A stretch of 64,000 bases of DNA. It comes from Rhodovastum atsumiense (GTDB lineage Bacteria > Pseudomonadota > Alphaproteobacteria > Acetobacterales > Acetobacteraceae). The stretch is taken from assembly GCF_937425535.1 (NCBI RefSeq), contig NZ_OW485601.1:425001-489000 (forward strand), read 5' to 3'. Both the position numbers and the translations under genes were made by a program. The notes under the pieces were generated by a model that saw nothing but the letters and a program-made list of their open reading frames with translations, made no database searches and had not been told where the DNA came from. Shown here one piece after another: positions 51,628 through 61,182 of this stretch (its first letter is position 1; the number at the start of each line of letters is the position of its first letter).

Positions 51628-52794
51628 GTGAAAACAATCACCGTGCTGGGCAGCACCGGCAGCATCGGCACCCAGACCATCGACCTGCTCGCCGCCGCCC
51701 CCGACCGCTTCCGCGTGATCGCCCTCGTGGGCGGGCGCAATGCCGCCCTGCTTGCCGAGCAGGCCCGCGCGCTGCGGGCCAGCCGTGCCGTGATCGCCGA
51801 CCCGGCGGCGCATGCCACCCTGGCCGAGGCGCTCGCCGGCACCGGCATCGATGTCGCCAGTGGCCCGGAGGCAGTGGTCGAGGCCGCCGCGATGGATGCC
51901 GAGTACACGATGTGCGCCATCACCGGGGCGGCCGGCCTGCCCTCGACGCTGGCCGCCATCCGCCGCGGCAAGTCGGTGGCCCTGGCCAACAAGGAAGCGC
52001 TGGTCTGCGCGGGCGAGGTCATGCTGCGGGCCGTGCGCGACCACGGTGCCACGCTGCTGCCGGTCGATTCCGAGCACAACGCCATCTTCCAGTCGATGGC
52101 GGACGGCAATCGCGGTGCCATCGAGAAGATCGTGCTGACCGCCTCGGGCGGGCCGTTCCGCACCGCGACGCTCGAGCAGATGCGCAACGCCGGCCCGGAG
52201 GCCGCGCTGAAGCATCCGGTCTGGTCGATGGGCGCCAAGATCAGCATCGACAGCGCCACGATGATGAACAAGGGGCTGGAGGTGATCGAGGCGGCGCGGC
52301 TGTTCTCGCTGCCCTCCGAGCGGATCGGCGTGCTGATCCACCCGCAATCGGTGGTCCACGGCCTGGTCTATTACAGTGACGGCAGCGTGCTGGCGCAGCT
52401 CGGCAGCCCGGACATGCGCGTGCCGATCGGCCATACCCTGGCCTGGCCGGAACGGATCGCCACCGGGGCCACCCGCCTCGACCTGGCGCTGCGCGGCCGG
52501 CTGGACTTCGAGGAACCCGACCTCACCCGCTTCCCCGCCCTGACTTTGGCACGCGATGCCTTGCAGGCGGGGGGCGGTGCCCCCACCATTCTCTCTGCCG
52601 CGAACGAGATCGCGGTGGAAGCCTTCCTGGCGCGCCGGATCGGTTTCCTCGACATTGCCGGCACGGTGGCGCGCGTGCTCGACGAGATCGGCCCGCAGCC
52701 GGCGGATTCGCTGGACGAAGTGGTCGAACTCGATGGTCGGGCGCGCCGCGTCGCCCGCCGGATCTGCGAAACCCAGGCGCGCTCGGCCGCCTGA
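51628..52794 (+). CDS. dxr: 1-deoxy-D-xylulose 5-phosphate reductoisomerase
   Basis: 388 residues starting at GTG 51628. The NADPH motif VLGSTGSIGTQT is at residues 6-17, LPVDSEHNAIFQ gives metal ligands, and LTASGGPFR and WSMGAKISIDSATMMNKGLEVIEA complete the active site. It catalyses the committed step of the MEP isoprenoid pathway and supplies the precursors used by UppS. Confidence 0.97.
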   Translation: MKTITVLGSTGSIGTQTIDLLAAAPDRFRVIALVGGRNAALLAEQARALRASRAVIADPAAHATLAEALAGTGIDVASGPEAVVEAAAMDAEYTMCAITGAAGLPSTLAAIRRGKSVALANKEALVCAGEVMLRAVRDHGATLLPVDSEHNAIFQSMADGNRGAIEKIVLTASGGPFRTATLEQMRNAGPEAALKHPVWSMGAKISIDSATMMNKGLEVIEAARLFSLPSERIGVLIHPQSVVHGLVYYSDGSVLAQLGSPDMRVPIGHTLAWPERIATGATRLDLALRGRLDFEEPDLTRFPALTLARDALQAGGGAPTILSAANEIAVEAFLARRIGFLDIAGTVARVLDEIGPQPADSLDEVVELDGRARRVARRICETQARSAA

Positions 52795-52806
52795 CGGCGA
52801 GGACCC

Positions 52807-53919
52807 ATGTTCGACTTCCTGCCCGATTTCCTGCGCACGCCCGTCGCGTTTGTCATCGTCCTGGGCGTGTTGGTGTTCATCCACGAACTCGGGCACTACC
52901 TCGCCGCGCGCTGGGTGGGCGTGCATGTCGAGACCTTCTCGATCGGCTTCGGCCGTGCCATCGCCTCCTGGACCGACCGCCGCGGCACGCTGTGGAAGGT
53001 CGCCTGGATTCCCCTCGGCGGCTTCGTGAAGCTGCACGGGCAGGAACGTCCGGAAGACGTGTCGGCGGAAGAACGCGCCCTGTGGCAGCCCGGCCGCACC
53101 TTCCATGAAAAGACGGTCGGCGCCCGCGCGCTGGTGGTGGCGGCCGGCCCCGCGGCCAATTTCCTGCTGGCCGCCGTGCTGTTCGCCTTCCTGTTCGCGG
53201 CGACCGGGCGGCCGGTCAACGTGCCGGTGGTGGGCGAGGTCGTCGCCGGCTCGGCCGCTGCCCGCGCCGGGCTGCAGGTCGGCGACCGCATCGAGGCGAT
53301 CGACGGCGCGGCGATCACCCGCTTCGAGCAGATCCAGCAGATCGTGGCGGCAAGCCCGGGTCGCCAGCTACGGCTGGACGTCGCCAGCGGCGGCGCCTCG
53401 CACGACGTGCTGCTGACCCCCGACACCCGGGAAGCCGGCGGGCGCCAGGTCGGCGTGCTTGGCATCCGCGCCAACGCGGTCGAATACGAGCAGCTCTCGC
53501 TCCTGGAAGCGGTCCCCGCCGGCATCGTCCAGACCTGGGATGTCACCGCGCAGACGCTGGCCGGGGTCTGGCAGATGATCAGCCAGAACCGCGGCACCGA
53601 GGATCTCGGCGGGCCGCTGCGGATCGCCCAGCTTTCCGGGCAGGTTGCCCAGCTCGGCCTCGCCTCGCTGGTGTCCTTCATCGCCGTGCTGTCGGTGAAC
53701 CTCGGCCTGATCAACCTGTTCCCGATCCCGGTCCTGGATGGCGGCCATCTGCTGTTCTACCTGGCCGAGGCCGTGCGCGGCCGCCCGCTGCCCCCGCGCG
53801 CGCAGGAATATGGCTTCCGGGCCGGGCTGGCCCTGATCCTCGGCCTGTTCGTGTTCGCGACCTGGAACGATCTGACCCATATCGGCCTGTTCCGCTGGGT
53901 CGCCGGCGTGCTGGGCTGA
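52807..53919 (+). CDS. rseP: Site-2 intramembrane metalloprotease RseP
   Basis: 370 residues. The zinc motif HELGH is at residues 26-30 in the first membrane segment, a PDZ domain follows at about 130-215 (VGEVVAGSAAARAGLQVGDRIEAIDG), and the third zinc ligand is in NLFPIPVLDGGHL near residue 311. It cuts anti-sigma factors and signal peptides within the inner membrane. Only one PDZ domain is evident; E. coli RseP has two, while one is usual in alphaproteobacteria. The gene sits directly upstream of bamA. Confidence 0.95.
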   Translation: MFDFLPDFLRTPVAFVIVLGVLVFIHELGHYLAARWVGVHVETFSIGFGRAIASWTDRRGTLWKVAWIPLGGFVKLHGQERPEDVSAEERALWQPGRTFHEKTVGARALVVAAGPAANFLLAAVLFAFLFAATGRPVNVPVVGEVVAGSAAARAGLQVGDRIEAIDGAAITRFEQIQQIVAASPGRQLRLDVASGGASHDVLLTPDTREAGGRQVGVLGIRANAVEYEQLSLLEAVPAGIVQTWDVTAQTLAGVWQMISQNRGTEDLGGPLRIAQLSGQVAQLGLASLVSFIAVLSVNLGLINLFPIPVLDGGHLLFYLAEAVRGRPLPPRAQEYGFRAGLALILGLFVFATWNDLTHIGLFRWVAGVLG

Positions 53920-53927
53920 CGCCCGGC

Positions 53928-53956
53928 GCGCAGGGGGTGCCCCGCGCCCCCTGCGC
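53928..53956. terminator. Hairpin between rseP and bamA
   Basis: A perfect 10-bp G+C stem (53928-53937 with 53947-53956) and nine-base loop just after the rseP stop. It precedes a 160-base leader before bamA, which may have its own promoter. Confidence 0.5.
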
Positions 53957-54119
53957 CTTCGCGCGGTATTATCGTCAGCCGCGCCCTCCCCAACCAACCA
54001 TCGGCATGCGGGAGCCTCGCCCCCGGCCTTCCCGGGCGGGGTAGCGCACGCCTCACGGCGCGGCTATTGTCCGGCCCGCTTGACCGTCCGGTCGAGTCTT
54101 CTGTTGTCGCCACCCTGCA

Positions 54120-56504
54120 GTGGGGAGTTGGTTGCCGTTGCGTACTCGCGCTGCGTTGCTGGCGTTCGTGAGCGCCTCGTCGCTCATCGTCCCGGATCTG
54201 GCATCCGCCCAGCCACGGCGTGCCGCCACTCGTCCTCCCGCGGCCCCGGTGCAACGCACGGTGGCCGGCGACACGATCACGACGATCCGGGTAGAGGGCA
54301 ACCAGCGAATCGAGGAAGGCACGATTCGCTCCTACATGCTGGTTCAGCCCGGCGATCCCTATGACGCCGACCGGATCGACCGCAGCCTCAAGACGCTGTA
54401 CGCGACCGGCCTGTTCGCCGATGTCAGCATCAGCCGGGACGGCAGCGGGCTGGTGGTGCGGGTCAAGGAAAACCCGATCGTCAACCGCATCGCCTTCGAG
54501 GGCAACCACAAGCTCAAGGACGACGCGCTGCGCAGCGAGCTGCAATTGCGCCCGCGCGCGGTGTACACCGCCGCCCTCGCCCAGGCCGACCGGCAGCGCA
54601 TCCTCGATCTCTACGCCCGCCGCGGCCGCTTCGCCGCCCGCGTGGAGCCGAAGATCGTCGATCTGGGGCAGAACCGGGTCGACGTGGTGTTCGAGATCAC
54701 CGAGGGCGACACCACCCTGATCAGCCGCATCGCCTTCGTCGGCAACAAGGCGTTCAGCGAGAACCGGCTGAAGGAAGTGGTGGGCAGCCGGGAAAGCGCA
54801 TGGTGGCGGTTCCTCTCCAGTTCCGACACCTATGACCCCGACCGCGTCGCCTACGACAAGGAATTGCTGCGCCGCTTCTACCTCAAGAACGGCTATGCCG
54901 ATTTCGAGGTCACCGGCGCCGCCGCCGAGCTCGCCCCCGACAAATCGGCATTCTTCCTGACCTATACGGTGTCCGAGGGCGAGCGCTACCGGGTCAGCAA
55001 GGTCTCGGTGAATTCCTCGCTGCGCAACATCTCCAGTGAGTCCCTGCTGTCCGTGCTCGATATGGACAGCGGCGACTGGTACGATGGTGATTCGGTCGAG
55101 CGCACCACCCAGGCCCTGACCGACGCGGTGCAGAGCCGGGGCCAGCCTTTCGTCGACGTCAAGCCGCGGGTCTCGCGCGACCGCGAGAAGCATACGATCG
55201 AGCTGGTGTTCGACGTGACCGAAGGGCCACGCGTCTATGTCGAGCGCATCGACATCACCGGCAACACCCGCACCATGGACAAGGTGATCCGGCGGGAATT
55301 CCGTCTCGCCGAGGGTGACGCCTTCAACGCGGCCCTGCTGCGACGCTCCCGCCAGCGCCTGCAGGACCTGAACTACTTCAATTCCGTCACGCTGACGCCG
55401 GTGCCCGGCTCGGCACCGGACCGGGCCAACATCAATGCCCAGATCGAGGAACGCGCCACCGGCGAGTTGACCATCGGCGGTGGCTACTCGACCGATTCCG
55501 GCGCGCTGGCCAATTTCGGCATCCGCGAGCGCAACCTGGTCGGCACCGGCATCGACACCGGCATCAATGCCCTGATCGCCCAGAAAAGCAGCCAGATCGA
55601 CCTCTCGGTCACCGATCCGTATTTCCTCGACCGCAACCTGGTCGCCGGCATCGACGTGTTCCGCGTCACCAACGACAACCAGACGACCGCCGAATACAGC
55701 GAGCGGCGCCTCGGTTTCTCGGTGCGGCTCGGCTACGAGTTCAGCGAGCATCTGCGCCAGGCATGGGCCTATTCGCTCGTCAATCGTAATGTCTACGACG
55801 TGCAGTCCTCCGCCAGCCTTTACGTGCAGGAGGAAAAAGGCACGTCGCTGCTCTCGCAGATCGGCCAGACCCTCACGCTGGACTACCGCGACAGCCGCAT
55901 CGACCCGCGCCAGGGCTGGGTCATGCGGGTCGGTGCCGACTTCGCCGGCATCGGCGGCGATGCGCACTACCTGCGCACCAAGCTCGACGGCACCTATTTC
56001 GTCCCGCTGGAACGGTATTTCGGCAGCAACGACTGGAACATCGCCATCTCGGGCGGCATCGGCTACCTGTTCACGCTCGGCAACAATGAAAAGATCATCG
56101 ACCGGTTCTTCCTCGGCGGTGACAACCTGCGCGGCTTCCAGACCGGCGGCGCCGGCCCGCACGCCATCCCGACCCCGCAGTACAGCGGCGCCGACAGCCT
56201 CGGCGGGCGGTTCATCTGGACGCAATCGACCGAGTTCCGCTTCCCGCTGCCGGTTTCCGCCGATCTCGGCCTGTCGGGCCGGGTCTTCGTCGATATCGGC
56301 GCGCTCAGCCAGGTCAACCCGGTCACCGTGAACGGGGTGCAGCAGCCCTATACCGACGATGCCGCTCCGCGTGTCGGCGCCGGTGTCGGCGTCTCGTGGA
56401 AGACGCCGTTCGGCCTGATCAACATCGACCTCGCCCAGGCCGTGGTGAAGAAGGCCTACGACCAGACCCAGTTCTTCCGTTTCGGCTTTGGCACAAGGTT
56501 CTGA
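54120..56504 (+). CDS. bamA: Outer membrane protein assembly factor BamA
   Basis: About 794 residues. A signal peptide (LLAFVSASSLIVPDLASA) is followed by five POTRA domains (about residues 55-450: ITTIRVEGNQRIEEGTIRSYM, NRIAFEGNHKLKDDALRSEL, and so on). A C-terminal 16-strand barrel ends in the aromatic residue F (QFFRFGFGTRF), as required for barrel insertion. The loop-6 VRGF/IRGF-type motif appears as LRGFQTGG. Start choice is uncertain: GTG 54120, or TTG 54132 or 54138 after GGGGAG. It inserts beta-barrel proteins in the outer membrane. Confidence 0.96.
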   Translation: MGSWLPLRTRAALLAFVSASSLIVPDLASAQPRRAATRPPAAPVQRTVAGDTITTIRVEGNQRIEEGTIRSYMLVQPGDPYDADRIDRSLKTLYATGLFADVSISRDGSGLVVRVKENPIVNRIAFEGNHKLKDDALRSELQLRPRAVYTAALAQADRQRILDLYARRGRFAARVEPKIVDLGQNRVDVVFEITEGDTTLISRIAFVGNKAFSENRLKEVVGSRESAWWRFLSSSDTYDPDRVAYDKELLRRFYLKNGYADFEVTGAAAELAPDKSAFFLTYTVSEGERYRVSKVSVNSSLRNISSESLLSVLDMDSGDWYDGDSVERTTQALTDAVQSRGQPFVDVKPRVSRDREKHTIELVFDVTEGPRVYVERIDITGNTRTMDKVIRREFRLAEGDAFNAALLRRSRQRLQDLNYFNSVTLTPVPGSAPDRANINAQIEERATGELTIGGGYSTDSGALANFGIRERNLVGTGIDTGINALIAQKSSQIDLSVTDPYFLDRNLVAGIDVFRVTNDNQTTAEYSERRLGFSVRLGYEFSEHLRQAWAYSLVNRNVYDVQSSASLYVQEEKGTSLLSQIGQTLTLDYRDSRIDPRQGWVMRVGADFAGIGGDAHYLRTKLDGTYFVPLERYFGSNDWNIAISGGIGYLFTLGNNEKIIDRFFLGGDNLRGFQTGGAGPHAIPTPQYSGADSLGGRFIWTQSTEFRFPLPVSADLGLSGRVFVDIGALSQVNPVTVNGVQQPYTDDAAPRVGAGVGVSWKTPFGLINIDLAQAVVKKAYDQTQFFRFGFGTRF

Positions 56505-57335
56505 GTGCTCATGATACGTCTGCTCCCGACCGCCGCGCTCATCACCGGGGTGGTGCTCGCCATCCCCGCCGGCGCGCAGCAGAATCCGGACTATTTCATC
56601 CCCAACCAGCCGCGCCAGGCCCAGCCGGCGCCCGCCCCTGCCCGTCCCGCGCCGGCCCCGGCGCGCCCGTCACAGGCGCAGCGCCCCGTGCAGGTGGCGC
56701 CGCAGGCGGTCCCACCTGAGCCCGACCAGCCTCCCGTCCAGGTGGCGCTGCCGCCGCCGCCCGACATCCCCGCCTTGCCCCGCGGCGCCTCTCCGCCCGC
56801 GGCCGTGATCGGCGTGCTCGGCGTGCCGGAGGTGATGCGGGCCTCCACCGCCGCCCAGCAGGTCGAGAAGGTGATCGGCGAGCGGCGCGAGAAGCTGAAT
56901 GAAGACGCGCAGAAGGAACAGACCGCCTGGCGCGACATGCAGCAGGCGCTGGCCAACGAGCGCGGTAAGCTCTCGGCCGAGCAGATCCGCGGCCGCGAGC
57001 GCGAGCTGCAGGACCGCATCACCAAGGCGCAGCGTGATTTCCGCGAGCGCGGCGCCATCATCCAGCAGGCGGCCCAGTACGGGCTGGCGCAGATCGAGCG
57101 CACGCTGGTGGGCGTGATCCAGCGCGTGGCGGAAAGCCGCGGCATGAACCTGGTGCTGCACCGCCAGCAGGTGGCGCTGAACGTCAACGAGTTCGACGTC
57201 ACCGACGCGGTGACCGAGCAGCTCAACAAGGTGCTGCCCTCGGTGGTGATTCCGCCGGATGGCGTCTCGCCGGCGACGATGCAGAAATCGGCCAACGGCA
57301 CGCCCGCCGCTCCCGCGGCGCAACAGAAGAAGTAG
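56505..57335 (+). CDS. skp: OmpH/Skp-family periplasmic chaperone with a long Pro-rich insert
   Basis: 276 residues from GTG 56505 (ATG 56511 is also possible), one base after the bamA stop. A signal peptide ends in PAGA. Residues about 28-95 are a Pro/Ala/Gln-rich segment with many PAP, PAR and PPP steps. The Skp core follows: VIGVLGVPEVMRAST, then a long charged coiled coil (about 120-185) and the return strand MNLVLHRQQVALNVNEFDVT. Classical Skp has about 160 residues, so this protein is much longer because of the insert and a C-terminal Ala/Lys tail. It should escort outer membrane proteins to BamA. Confidence 0.88.
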   Translation: MLMIRLLPTAALITGVVLAIPAGAQQNPDYFIPNQPRQAQPAPAPARPAPAPARPSQAQRPVQVAPQAVPPEPDQPPVQVALPPPPDIPALPRGASPPAAVIGVLGVPEVMRASTAAQQVEKVIGERREKLNEDAQKEQTAWRDMQQALANERGKLSAEQIRGRERELQDRITKAQRDFRERGAIIQQAAQYGLAQIERTLVGVIQRVAESRGMNLVLHRQQVALNVNEFDVTDAVTEQLNKVLPSVVIPPDGVSPATMQKSANGTPAAPAAQQKK

Positions 57336-57338
57336 GCC

Positions 57339-58415
57339 GTGTCGGTCGCGCCGGTCGCAGGCGATACGCGGTTCTTCCTGCGCACCGGCCCGCATCCGCT
57401 GGCCGATGTCGTGGCGGCGGCGGGGGGCGAGGCACCGCCGCGCGCCCTGCTCCTGCACGGGGTCGCGCCGTTGCAGAGCGCGGGCCCCGATCAGGTCAGC
57501 TTCCTCGACAACCGCAAATACGCCGCCGCGCTGGAGGCCACCCAGGCCGGGGCGGTGATCGTGCATCCCGACATGGCCGGCCGGGTGCCGGCCGGCTCGG
57601 TCGCGATCGTCACCCCGGAGCCCTATCTCGGCTGGGCGCGGGTGGCGGCGATGTTCCATCCGCTGCCGCCCCTGCTGCCTGGCGCGCATCCGAGCGCGGT
57701 GATCGATCCCGCGGCGAAGGTTGACGCGACGGCCGAGATCGGCCCGCTCGCGGTCATCGGCGCCGGAGCCGAAATCGGCCCGCGCTGCCGCATCGGCGCG
57801 CATGCCGTGATCGGCGAGGGCGTGGTGCTCGGCGCGGATTGCCGGGTCGGCGCGCAGGCCAGCGTCAGCCACGCCCTGGTCGGCGCCCGGGTCTATATCT
57901 ATCCAGGTGCGCGCATCGGCCAGGAAGGCTTCGGCTTCGCTCCCTCGCCCACCGGCTTCGTCACGGTGCCGCAACTCGGGCGTGTCGTGCTGGAAGACGA
58001 TGTCGAGGTGGGCGCGAACAGCACCATCGACCGCGGCTCGGCCCAGGACACGGTGATCGGCGCGGGCTCGCGCCTCGACAACCTGGTCCAGATCGGGCAC
58101 AACGTTCGCCTCGGGCGCTGCTGCGTGATCGTGGCGCAGGCTGGCATATCGGGCTCGACGATTCTCGAGGATTTCGTGCAGGTCGGTGGCCAGGGTGGCC
58201 TGACCGGTCATCTGCGCATCGGGAAGCGGGCCCGCATCGGCGCTCAGAGTGGCGTGATGGCGGACGTGCCCGCCGGGGCGGACGTGGTGGGCAGCCCCGC
58301 GATGCCGCTCCGGGAGTTCTTCCGCCAGGTGGCGATGCTGAAGCGGCTCGCCGGCCAGCGGCCGGCCCGGGCCGCTTCGGCCATTGATGAGGCAGCCGGC
58401 AAGCCGCCGGCGTAA
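57339..58415 (+). CDS. lpxD: UDP-3-O-(3-hydroxyacyl)glucosamine N-acyltransferase
   Basis: 358 residues from GTG 57339, three bases after skp. The N-terminal uridine-binding domain (VSFLDNRKYAAALEATQAGAVIV) precedes a left-handed beta-helix of hexapeptide repeats (about 115-320), with the catalytic histidine in DNLVQIGHNVRLGR. ANSTIDRGS and GQGGLTGHL are conserved LpxD blocks. It adds the N-linked acyl chain in lipid A synthesis. Confidence 0.96.
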   Translation: MSVAPVAGDTRFFLRTGPHPLADVVAAAGGEAPPRALLLHGVAPLQSAGPDQVSFLDNRKYAAALEATQAGAVIVHPDMAGRVPAGSVAIVTPEPYLGWARVAAMFHPLPPLLPGAHPSAVIDPAAKVDATAEIGPLAVIGAGAEIGPRCRIGAHAVIGEGVVLGADCRVGAQASVSHALVGARVYIYPGARIGQEGFGFAPSPTGFVTVPQLGRVVLEDDVEVGANSTIDRGSAQDTVIGAGSRLDNLVQIGHNVRLGRCCVIVAQAGISGSTILEDFVQVGGQGGLTGHLRIGKRARIGAQSGVMADVPAGADVVGSPAMPLREFFRQVAMLKRLAGQRPARAASAIDEAAGKPPA

Positions 58416-58439
58416 AACAGGGCTGCGGACTGATCTGGG

Positions 58440-58949
58440 ATGGACGGCACGGCACCAAAGGACGCGGGCGCGGCGGAAGCCGGCGCCCCCGACGTCATCG
58501 GGACAGTGGATATCGCGCGCATCATGCACGCGATTCCGCATCGGTATCCGTTCCTGCTGATTGACCGCGTGGTCGAAGTGGTGCGCAACCACTCCGCGGT
58601 TGGCATCAAGAACGTCACGGTCAACGAGAACTTCTTCCAGGGCCATTTCCCCGGACACCCGGTGATGCCCGGCGTGCTGATCATCGAGAGCATGGCGCAG
58701 ACCGCGGCCGTGCTGGTGGTCGAGACGCTCGGCGAGGAAGCCGCCGGCAAGGTGGTCTACTTCATGTCGGTGGAAAGCGCGAAGTTCCGCCGCCCGGTGC
58801 AGCCGGGCGACCAGTTGCGCATCCACGTCACCAAGGACCGCAATCGCGGCAATGTGTGGAAGTTCAATGCCGTCGCCCGCGTCGACGGCGTTTCGGTGGC
58901 GGAAGCCACCTATGCCGCGATGATCATGTCCAAGGCGGCGGGCAGCTAG
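58440..58949 (+). CDS. fabZ: 3-hydroxyacyl-ACP dehydratase FabZ
   Basis: 169 residues of a hot-dog fold. IPHRYPFLLIDRVVE and GHFPGHPVMPGVLIIESMAQTAA contain the catalytic histidine and glutamate. A 25-residue acidic leader makes it longer than the usual 145-150. It dehydrates 3-hydroxyacyl-ACP and competes with LpxA and LpxD for the same pool, in line with its place between those genes. Confidence 0.96.
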   Translation: MDGTAPKDAGAAEAGAPDVIGTVDIARIMHAIPHRYPFLLIDRVVEVVRNHSAVGIKNVTVNENFFQGHFPGHPVMPGVLIIESMAQTAAVLVVETLGEEAAGKVVYFMSVESAKFRRPVQPGDQLRIHVTKDRNRGNVWKFNAVARVDGVSVAEATYAAMIMSKAAGS

Positions 58950-58951
58950 GC

Positions 58952-59761
58952 GTGGACACCTCGATCCATCCATCTTCGGTGGTGGCCCCCGGCGCCACCC
59001 TCGGCAGCGGCGTGCAGATCGGCCCGTTCTGCACCGTCGGCCCCGAGGCGGTGCTGGAAGACGGCGTCCGGCTGATCAGCCACGTGGTGGTGGAAGGCCG
59101 CACCCGCATCGGCGCCGGCGCCACCTTCTACCCGTTCGCCACCGTCGGGCTGCCGCCGCAGGACCTGAAATACGCCGGCGAGCCGACCGAGACGGTGGTC
59201 GGCGCCCGCACCGTCGTGCGCGAGCACGTCACCATCCATCGCGGCACGGTGACCGGGACGGGCATCACCCGCGTCGGCGCCGGCTGCCTGCTGATGGCGG
59301 TGGTGCACGTGGCCCATGACTGCGCGATCGGCGATGGCGTGGTGATCGCCAACAACGTGGTGATGGGCGGGCATGTCGAGATCGGCGATGGCGCCGTGAT
59401 CGGCGGGGCCGCGGCGATCCACCAGTTCGTGCGCATCGGCCGTGCCGCCATGGTGGGCGGCGTGTCGGGCGTCGAGGCCGACGTCATTCCCTTCGGCAGC
59501 GTGATCGGCAACCGCGCCAGGCTGGCCGGGCTGAACGTGATCGGCCTGCGTCGCCGCGGCATCGAGCGCGCGCAGATCCACACCGTGCGCAACGCCTTCC
59601 GTCTGCTGTTCCGCGGCGAGGGCGTATTCGCCGACCGCGTGGCCGAGGCACGCCGGACCTGGGCCGAGGACCCGTTGGTGGGCGAGATCCTCGCCTTCAT
59701 CGACGCCCCCAGCCGCCGCGGCCTGATCCGTGCCGCCATCGAGGACACGGATGACGCATGA
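58952..59761 (+). CDS. lpxA: UDP-N-acetylglucosamine O-acyltransferase
   Basis: 269 residues from GTG 58952, two bases after fabZ. Hexapeptide-repeat beta-helix (IHPSSVVAPGATLGSGVQIGPFC onward) with the catalytic histidine in VHVAHDCAIGD and the LpxA block HRGTVTGTGITRVG, then a C-terminal helical domain (GLRRRGIERAQIHTVRNAFRLLF). First acylation step of lipid A synthesis. A G+C-rich hairpin follows. Confidence 0.97.
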   Translation: MDTSIHPSSVVAPGATLGSGVQIGPFCTVGPEAVLEDGVRLISHVVVEGRTRIGAGATFYPFATVGLPPQDLKYAGEPTETVVGARTVVREHVTIHRGTVTGTGITRVGAGCLLMAVVHVAHDCAIGDGVVIANNVVMGGHVEIGDGAVIGGAAAIHQFVRIGRAAMVGGVSGVEADVIPFGSVIGNRARLAGLNVIGLRRRGIERAQIHTVRNAFRLLFRGEGVFADRVAEARRTWAEDPLVGEILAFIDAPSRRGLIRAAIEDTDDA

Positions 59762-59770
59762 CCCCGGCCG

Positions 59771-59793
59771 CCCCCTCCCCGTGCGGGAGGGGG
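59771..59793. terminator. C/G-rich hairpin after lpxA
   Basis: A perfect 9-bp stem CCCCCTCCC/GGGAGGGGG (59771-59779 with 59785-59793) with a five-base loop, ten bases after the lpxA stop and followed by further G-runs. Such C/G-rich hairpins are widespread extragenic elements in proteobacteria. Here it separates lpxA from the reverse-strand small gene and lpxI. Confidence 0.55.
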
Positions 59794-59860
59794 TGGGGGT
59801 GGAAGCGCACCTTCCCTCGCGCCCCGATCGCGTGCTGCGGCGCCGCGGCGCCGGCCGCTG

Positions 59861-60115
59861 TCAGTGCAGGCGGGAGTCGGCGGGGCGGACCAGTGCCGCG
59901 AAGGCGGCGAAACGGTCATCCTCGGGGGCTTCGGTCGTGCAGGCGACGATCGCCTGGCGCAAGGCGTCGAGGGTCCGGGGCAGCTCCAGCGAAGCCGCTT
60001 CCTCGGCCAGCATCTGCAGGCAGCGCAGAATGCCGCTCCCGGTTGGGATACACTCTTCGGCAAGATCGTCGAGTTCGGCCGTGTTGTCGAACAGGGCCAG
60101 GTCGTCTTCCGTCAT
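59861..60115 (-). CDS. Small conserved-looking acidic protein, unknown function
   Basis: 84 residues from ATG 60115, preceded by AGGAGAAGGCA. The product is acidic and helical (TEDDLALFDNTAELDDLAEECIPTG, then CLQMLAEEAASLELPRTLDALRQAIVAC) with no signal peptide or known motif. It runs opposite to lpxA and lpxI and interrupts the lipid A block. Codon use and the good ribosome site support a real gene. I do not recognise the family. Confidence 0.6.
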   Translation of the reverse strand: MTEDDLALFDNTAELDDLAEECIPTGSGILRCLQMLAEEAASLELPRTLDALRQAIVACTTEAPEDDRFAAFAALVRPADSRLH

Positions 60116-60327
60116 TGCCTTCTCCTTGGAAGGTGCCCCGGCGGGATGGACGCTCCCACACAAAGCGGTCAATCGCGAATTCGTGATCGACGGTGCCCTG
60201 GTATGCCGCAAGCATCCGCCGCCACGCAACCAGAAAATGCTTGTTTCCCCTGAGTTTTTTGGTTCCATTCTGGCATTTTTATTTCGGCGCGATATTTGTC
60301 ACGACTTGTACAACCATTGAGGCGCAG

Positions 60328-61182
60328 ATGAACGACACTGTCCCTCCCGCGCTCGGTATTCTGGCTGGCGGTGGTCCGCTGCCCGGCCGTGTCGCCGCTG
60401 CCGCGCGGGCCGCCGGTCGTCCGGTGTTCATCGTGGCGCTCGAAGGCTTCGCCGACCCGGCGGTGGTCGCGCCCTGGCCGCACGAAACCGCCCGCATGGG
60501 CGCGGCCGGCCGCATCCTTGAACGGTTGCGCGCCAATGGCTGTCGCGACCTGGTGCTGGTCGGGCCGGTGCGCCGCCCCTCCCTGCTCGACCTGCGCCCC
60601 GATGCCGAGGGCACCCGCCTGCTCGCCCGCATCGGCCGCGCCGCCTTCGCCGGCGATGACGGGTTGCTCGCCGCGGTGGTGCGCGTGCTCGGCGAGGAAG
60701 GCTTCCGCGTCGTCGGCGCGCACGAGATCCTGACGGAGGCGGTCGGGCCCAAGGGCCTGCTCTCCCGCGCCGTCCCGGATGCCGCGGCGATGGCCGACAT
60801 CCGCCGTGGCATCGCCGTCGCCCGCGCGCTCGGCGCGGTCGATGTCGGCCAGGGCTGCGTGGTGCAGCAGGGCATCGTGCTCGCGGTCGAGGCGATCGAG
60901 GGAACCGATTCCATGCTCGCCCGCGCGGGCGGGCTGCGCCGTCCCGGGCCGGGCGGCGTGCTGGTCAAGCTGGTGAAGCCCGGGCAGGAACGTCGCGCCG
61001 ACCTGCCCACCATCGGCCCGCGCACGATGCACGCCGCGGCGGAAGCCGGTCTGCGCGGGGTCGCCTTCGAAGCCGGGGGCACAATTCTGGCTGAACGCGC
61101 CGCGACCGTGGCCGCCGCCAATGAAGCTGGCGTGTTCCTGCTCGGCTTCGACCCGAACGAAGGAGAGTACACCGATGGGTGA
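60328..61182 (+). CDS. lpxI: UDP-2,3-diacylglucosamine pyrophosphatase LpxI
   Basis: 284 residues of the DUF1009/LpxI family, the alphaproteobacterial replacement for Lpx[35 protein letters not shown] opens the protein, and [28 protein letters not shown] is the most conserved block, with [21 protein letters not shown] after it. It makes 2,3-diacylglucosamine 1-phosphate (lipid X) at the inner membrane. The ATG at 60328 follows GAGG by five to six bases. The usual neighbour lpxB is not in the window; gloA overlaps its end by eight bases. Confidence 0.93.
   Translation: MNDTVPPALGILAGGGPLPGRVAAAARAAGRPVFIVALEGFADPAVVAPWPHETARMGAAGRILERLRANGCRDLVLVGPVRRPSLLDLRPDAEGTRLLARIGRAAFAGDDGLLAAVVRVLGEEGFRVVGAHEILTEAVGPKGLLSRAVPDAAAMADIRRGIAVARALGAVDVGQGCVVQQGIVLAVEAIEGTDSMLARAGGLRRPGPGGVLVKLVKPGQERRADLPTIGPRTMHAAAEAGLRGVAFEAGGTILAERAATVAAANEAGVFLLGFDPNEGEYTDG

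Noticed and set aside
53757-56225. 822-codon minus-strand open frame
   Set aside because: Antisense to bamA, which is clearly coding.
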